A DNA stretch of 64,000 nt from an uncultured Eubacteriales bacterium. GTDB lineage: Bacteria; Bacillota; Clostridia; Christensenellales; Aristaeellaceae. The translations under genes and the position numbers were made by a program. Under the pieces are notes generated by a model that was not told the origin of the DNA, made no database searches, and was given only the letters and a program-made list of their open reading frames with translations. Below, piece by piece: positions 60,139 through 64,000 of this stretch. The DNA is taken from contig CADANQ010000003.1 of the NCBI GenBank assembly GCA_902789365.1, positions 1-64,000 on the forward strand, given 5' to 3'. Each line of letters begins with the position of its first letter. Positions within the stretch are counted from its first letter, which is position 1.

Positions 60139-60725
60139 CGGGCATTGACGTGAAGGGCAGGTTCCCCGATGCCACGATGAACGGGGAAGGAATACCGCCG
60201 GATTTTGACGGGATGCCGCCCGGGCTCAGGGCGGCCTGCCGGGACGCGATTGACAGGATCGTCAGAGAAAAAGAAAAGAAGCAAAGGATTCTTGTGGCCA
60301 TTGACGGGCCCTGCGCCTCGGGCAAATCCACCCTGGCAGGCATCCTCGCCCGGGTGTTCGGCGCCGGGACGGTCCATACCGATGATTTTGTGATCCCGCA
60401 TTGGCTGAAAACACCGGAGCGCCTTCAGGTGCCCGGGGGAAACCTGGACGATCAACGCCTGATCGGGGAAGTCCTGGAGCCATGGAAAAGAGAAGAAGAC
60501 ATTATTTACCAAAGGTATGACTGCCATGACAGGCGTTATGTACCCGCCGATCCCATTCCCCGGGGGGACATGCTTATCCTTGAGGGGAGCTGCGCTCTCC
60601 TTCCGTCCATGTTTTTCCTCCCGCGCACGGCGGGAGTCTTTTTTTTTGCGCGTCGGGGCGGCAGGAACTGTTTTTTTTGTGTTTTTTTGAAGAGAACAAA
60701 AGAAAATTATTCATGTCTATGTTAA
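60135..60725 (+). pseudogene. Uridine kinase-like P-loop protein, 3'-truncated, frame runs through a terminator
   Basis: The frame overlaps larC by four bases (ATGA). Residues 1-~159 are a normal (d)NMP/uridine kinase-like P-loop fold: AIDGPCASGKSTLAGIL (Walker A 58-66), TVHTDDFVIPHWLKTPERL, DCHDRRYVPADPIPRGDMLILEGSCALLPS. Family resemblance then stops, and from residue ~162 the codons are those of a GC hairpin and T-run, giving FFLPRTAGVFFFARRGG and a Cys-rich tail. The 3' part of the gene has evidently been lost. Most transcripts would end before the stop codon. The boundaries are sure; the functional status is inferred. Confidence 0.7.
60618..60647 (+). terminator. Intrinsic terminator within the kinase-like frame
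   Basis: CTCCCGC (60618-60624), five-base loop, GCGGGAG (60630-60636), then TCTTTTTTTTT. It ends the larC operon. Another T-rich stretch follows at 60674-60688. Confidence 0.88.
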
Positions 60726-60857
60726 AATATTTGCATCAAAAGGGCGGCGGACCGCGAAAACGGATGCGGACCGGGTTTATTATGCAAGATGACCGGGGCG
60801 CCTGTCCCGGCCGCGGGCCATGCCGCACAGAAAACGCATACATGAGGAGGAAAGCAA

Positions 60858-62729
60858 ATGAAGAAGATTCTGGCCCTGATCGTTGCCTCTGTTCTGGCGC
60901 TTTCCGTGGCGATGACCGCCGCGGGCGCCGCGGGAACGACTTTTTCGGAACTGTACTCCAGCGAGCTGCAGACCATCGACTATGTGGACAGCACCGTGAC
61001 CGCCCTCACCACCTTCGCCATGAACTGTGAGCTGGGTTTGGTCTATTTTGACAACTTCGGCCTTCTGCGTCCCGGCGTGGCCAAAAACTGGTCCATTTCA
61101 GAGGACGGAACCGTGTATACCTTCTATCTGCGGGACGACGTGTGGTGGGTGGACTGCACCGGCAAAAAAGTGGCCCTTGTGACCGCGGGCGACTTTGTGA
61201 CCGCCGCAAAACATATCCTGAATCCCGACGATCCCAAGTCCGTTGCCAACACCCTGTACAACAACCTTGTCGGCGCGAAGGACTATTTCGACAAGGCAAC
61301 CGATGACTTTTCCACTGTCGGCATCAAAGCCCTTGACGACACCACCCTTCAGTACACCCTGATCGGTCCCAGCGCCTATTTCCTGAGGATGCTGGGCAAC
61401 AACGTGTGGTATCCGGTCCCCACCGATTTCCTCGCCGAGCATGAAGAGACTTACGGCACCAGCTGCGAGGATCTTCTTTATAACGGCGCGTATTACTGCT
61501 CCAGCTTTGAGTACGAATACGAGCGCGTTTTCGAAAAGAACCCCTGCTACATCAACGCGGATCTGATCTCCATCGATATGGTGATTTACCGCTACAACAA
61601 GGAAGCCACCTCCAACGGCGCCGAGCTCTTCCTGCGCGGCGATACCGACAAGGTGAGCCTGACCAACGATATCGCCAAGGAATGGATGGATGATCCTTCC
61701 CGCAGCGACAAGTACTGCTCCGCTCCGCAGAACAACATGTCCTACTGGCTGATGTTCAACTTCGATCCCCGGTTTGAAGCCGAATATGAGCCCGACAACT
61801 GGAAGGCCGCCGTCAACAATGTCAATTTCCGCAAGGCGTTCTTCTATGGCTTCGACAGCTATACCTACAACGCGGTTCTGAACCAGTGGAATTACCAGGC
61901 CAACACCCAGACCACCTTCTCCCGCCCCGACCTGGTATCTGTCGGCGCGCTGGACTACCTGCAGCTGAGCGGTCTGGATGAGTATTATGACCAGAACAGC
62001 CTTTACAACGAAAAACTGGCTCTCCAGTACAGGGATGCCGCGAAAGCTGATCTGGAAGGCAAGGTGACCTTCCCCGTCAAGATCAAGGTAACCTACAATA
62101 CCTCGGGTACCACTTCCACGCGCTATCAGGTGCTCGAGCAGCAGCTGGAAAAGCTGCTGGGTACGGACTTCATCGATATCATTCTCGTCCCCTACAGCGG
62201 ATCCAGCTTCAACAGCGACGTGCGCAACGCCGGCGACTGGGCGATGCTGGAACTGGGCTGGGGCCCCGACTACGCCGACCCCATGAGCCAGTTCGACCCT
62301 GTGCTCCTGACCTCCATCGGCAAGAACTGGGGCAGGCTCTACCTGGCTGAGGAATATTTTGACGAGTCCGTCGGCTACGGCGACGTGGAAAAGAAGGCCT
62401 TGGAGGCCAGTGCCATCACCAACGATTTCGACCTGAGGTATACCACCTTTGCCGAGGCTGAAAAGATCCTTCTGGACGAAGCGCTGGTCGTCCCCTGCTA
62501 TCGCGGCGGCGGCGGCTTCCAGGCCACACGCATCGTTCCCTTCACCCAGTGCACCGGCCAGATGGGTGACGGCGGCGCGCGCAACGCCATCGTGTTCGCG
62601 CAGATGTCCGATCATCCCATCAGTGAAGTAGAATACCAGGCCCTCAGGGAACAGTATCTCATCGACCGCGCCGCAGCCCGCACCGCCTATGTGGAGGAAA
62701 GCGCCGCATATCAGATTCCGGTAAAGTGA
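60858..62729 (+). CDS. Peptide-type ABC transporter substrate-binding protein
   Basis: 623 residues, SBP_bac_5 family but larger than the protein at 2813. Signal peptide MKKILALIVASVLALSVAMT with cleavage near AAGA, no lipobox. Family features: NWSISEDGTVYTFYLRDDVWWVD, FVTAAKHILNPDDP, YNGAYYCSSFEYEYERVFEKNP, LMFNFDPRFEAE, VNFRKAFFYGFD and LGWGPDYADPMSQFDPVL. RBS AGGAGG. The aromatic-rich, extended binding domain suggests longer peptides (OppA-like). Codon usage is strongly biased (e.g. GGC, AAG, ACC), as expected for an abundant protein. Confidence 0.93.
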   Translation: MKKILALIVASVLALSVAMTAAGAAGTTFSELYSSELQTIDYVDSTVTALTTFAMNCELGLVYFDNFGLLRPGVAKNWSISEDGTVYTFYLRDDVWWVDCTGKKVALVTAGDFVTAAKHILNPDDPKSVANTLYNNLVGAKDYFDKATDDFSTVGIKALDDTTLQYTLIGPSAYFLRMLGNNVWYPVPTDFLAEHEETYGTSCEDLLYNGAYYCSSFEYEYERVFEKNPCYINADLISIDMVIYRYNKEATSNGAELFLRGDTDKVSLTNDIAKEWMDDPSRSDKYCSAPQNNMSYWLMFNFDPRFEAEYEPDNWKAAVNNVNFRKAFFYGFDSYTYNAVLNQWNYQANTQTTFSRPDLVSVGALDYLQLSGLDEYYDQNSLYNEKLALQYRDAAKADLEGKVTFPVKIKVTYNTSGTTSTRYQVLEQQLEKLLGTDFIDIILVPYSGSSFNSDVRNAGDWAMLELGWGPDYADPMSQFDPVLLTSIGKNWGRLYLAEEYFDESVGYGDVEKKALEASAITNDFDLRYTTFAEAEKILLDEALVVPCYRGGGGFQATRIVPFTQCTGQMGDGGARNAIVFAQMSDHPISEVEYQALREQYLIDRAAARTAYVEESAAYQIPVK

Positions 62730-62765
62730 ATAAAAGGTCCCGCTTTGGGGATGCGCAGCCCTTTT

Positions 62766-62795
62766 CCCGGGACACGGACAGAACCGTGTCCCGGG
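62766..62795 (+). promoter_or_regulatory. Perfect 12-bp hairpin between binding-protein and permease genes
   Basis: CCCGGGACACGG (62766-62777) and CCGTGTCCCGGG (62784-62795), six-base loop, no U-tract. Similar words recur just after (CCGTGTTCCGGG, CCCGTACCGGGG). Probably an mRNA 3'-end protector for the binding-protein message. The rest of 62730-62964 shows no gene. Confidence 0.55.
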
Positions 62796-62964
62796 CGGGA
62801 GGCCCGTGTTCCGGGACCCGTACCGGGGGACATGATATCCGGTTCAGCCGCGGCTGAGCTCCTTATCATGCCCCCATTCGGTTTTTATTTCAGACCCGGA
62901 AGCGGTTTGAACAGCGTTCGGCCGCGCCCCAGGCTTTCATCTCACTGACAAAGGGGAGACCCCT

Positions 62965-63909
62965 ATGTTCAAATATATTTTAAAACGCCTCCTCCAGTCC
63001 CTCCTGACATTGTTTATCATTGCCACGGTGGTTTTTTTCCTGATGCGTCTGATGCCTGAGGAAGGCTATTTCGGGGAGAAATATGACAAAATGGAGCCTG
63101 CCCAGATTGAGGCGGAGCTCAGGGCCATGGGCCTGAGGGACCCGCTCCCCGTTCAGCTTTTCCGTTATTACGGACAGCTATTGAAAGGGGACCTCGGCAA
63201 ATCCATCACCGTTCAGCCGAAGAAGGCTATCGTGAATATTATCGAAAAGAGAGCGCCTTATTCTATCCGCTTCGGCCTGATTTCCGTGGGCATTTCCCTT
63301 TGCGTGGGAATCCCGATGGGCACGGTGATGGCCCTGTTCAAAAAACGTTTGCCGGACAAGCTGGGCAATATGTATATCATTTTCATTCACGCGGTGCCCG
63401 CGGCGGTGTATTACCTGTTCATCCAGCTCTACGCCTCCGGGTTGTTCAACCTTCCCATCCTATATAATAACCGGGATCCCTCGTCCATGTGGCTTCCCAT
63501 AATCAGCATGTCCCTTGGCGGGACCGCGACTTACGCCATGTGGACAAGGCGTTATGTGGTGGACCAGATGAACAAGGATTACGTCAAGTTCGCCCGGGCC
63601 AAAGGCGTATCAGAAAGACGGATTACCTTTGGGCATATGCTGCGTAACGCCCTGGTGCCCATGGCGCAGAACCTGCCGGCCAGCATCCTGCTGACCATCT
63701 CCGGCTCCATCTACATCGAATCGCTGTATTCCGTTCCTGGCATGGGCAATCTGTTGCTTTCGGCAATCTCCAAGCAGGATAACCCGCTGGTGCAGGCCCT
63801 GGTGCTGATCTATTCTTCTCTCGGTATCTTCGGACTTCTTCTCGGCGATCTTCTGATGGTGATCTGTGACCCGAGGATCAAACTGGAGAGAGAAAAGGAG
63901 AACCGCTGA
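62965..63909 (+). CDS. Peptide-type ABC transporter permease (OppB/DppB-like)
   Basis: 314 residues, about six membrane segments. N-terminal MFKYILKRLLQSLLTLFIIA and VVFFLMRLMPEEGYFGEKY; the EAA loop at KDYVKFARAKGVSERRITFGHMLRNALVPMAQN; end LLGDLLMVICDPRIKLE. It takes the DppB position behind the binding-protein gene. RBS AAAGGGGAG. The next permease starts on the stop (TGATG). Confidence 0.93.
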   Translation: MFKYILKRLLQSLLTLFIIATVVFFLMRLMPEEGYFGEKYDKMEPAQIEAELRAMGLRDPLPVQLFRYYGQLLKGDLGKSITVQPKKAIVNIIEKRAPYSIRFGLISVGISLCVGIPMGTVMALFKKRLPDKLGNMYIIFIHAVPAAVYYLFIQLYASGLFNLPILYNNRDPSSMWLPIISMSLGGTATYAMWTRRYVVDQMNKDYVKFARAKGVSERRITFGHMLRNALVPMAQNLPASILLTISGSIYIESLYSVPGMGNLLLSAISKQDNPLVQALVLIYSSLGIFGLLLGDLLMVICDPRIKLEREKENR

Positions 63910-64000
63910 TGAAGAAAAAAATCGAACGCCTTGAGGGCAGTATCGACGAAAGGATCCGCGAGATCGGCGGAGAAGGAGAATTGTTCTCACCCGCGCCATA
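63909..64000 (+). CDS. Peptide-type ABC transporter permease (OppC/DppC-like), N-terminal fragment cut by window end
   Basis: Only the first 30 codons are in view (MKKKIERLEGSIDERIREIG ...). They form a charged cytoplasmic N-terminus as in OppC/DppC proteins. Start overlaps the DppB-like stop, which, with operon order, gives the assignment; no domain is visible yet. Confidence 0.65.
   Translation, partial: MKKKIERLEGSIDERIREIGGEGELFSPAP

Overview
The window reads as chromosome of a GC-rich Clostridia-type Firmicute. The inference rests on the plsX-acpP-rnc-smc-ftsY order (43.8-50.4 kb), strong AGGAGG-type ribosome binding sites, SigA-like TTGACA/TATAAT promoters, a B. subtilis yce-type Ter cluster and many oligopeptide/sugar-type importers. 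No rRNA, tRNA, CRISPR array or prophage was seen. The only mobile DNA is the C-terminal part of a group II intron reverse transcriptase at the left edge. Species cannot be named from sequence alone.

Layout. 0-2.8 kb: intron RT remnant, a small protein coupled to an ECF sigma factor, and a VanZ protein with an apparent VOC-like tail. 2.8-9.9 kb: a complete five-gene oligopeptide/dipeptide ABC importer followed by a PreA-like flavoprotein with an extra N-terminal Fe-S segment. 10-12.8 kb: two convergent secreted proteins sharing a bidirectional terminator. 12.9-14.9 kb (minus): cytidylate-kinase-like protein coupled to a MATE exporter. 15.2-16.6 kb: a glycosyltransferase apparently fused to a MarR-type DNA-binding domain. 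16.9-21 kb: an NAD salvage operon (nrtR-pncA-nadE-nadD-pncB) with a palindromic operator in front of nrtR. 21.2-23.8 kb: an uncharacterised trio (185-residue protein, VWA protein, divergent PurA paralogue). 23.9-28.2 kb (minus): a secreted SH3 protein, then KptA/Tpt1 RNA 2'-phosphotransferase with a SUV3-like RNA helicase. 28.6-37.0 kb: a Ter/calcium stress operon (PMCA-type Ca2+ ATPase, two TerD, rhomboid protease, YceG with an extra duplicated module, TelA) closed by a terminator. 37.3-43.3 kb (minus): an iron/phosphonate-type ABC importer with a Gfo/Idh oxidoreductase. 43.8-50.4 kb: the lipid/ribonuclease/chromosome/secretion core genes. 50.5-53.3 kb: two small membrane proteins on the minus strand and a secreted GH13 amylase. 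53.3-57.9 kb: a structured leader before a secreted 5'-nucleotidase C-terminal-domain protein, then a MoxR-type module. 57.9-60.7 kb: DUF3842, an ECF transporter S component, LarC and a 3'-truncated kinase whose frame runs through a terminator. 60.9-64 kb: the start of a second peptide-type ABC importer.

The best candidates for something undescribed are: the leader or small RNA at 53.33-53.45 kb, with three hairpins closed by the same C-ACAA-G loop inside and beside a branched terminator; the GT2-MarR fusion; the three-gene VWA/PurA-like cassette; and the YceG protein built from three related Rossmann-like units. Family calls come from reading motifs by eye; no database search was run.
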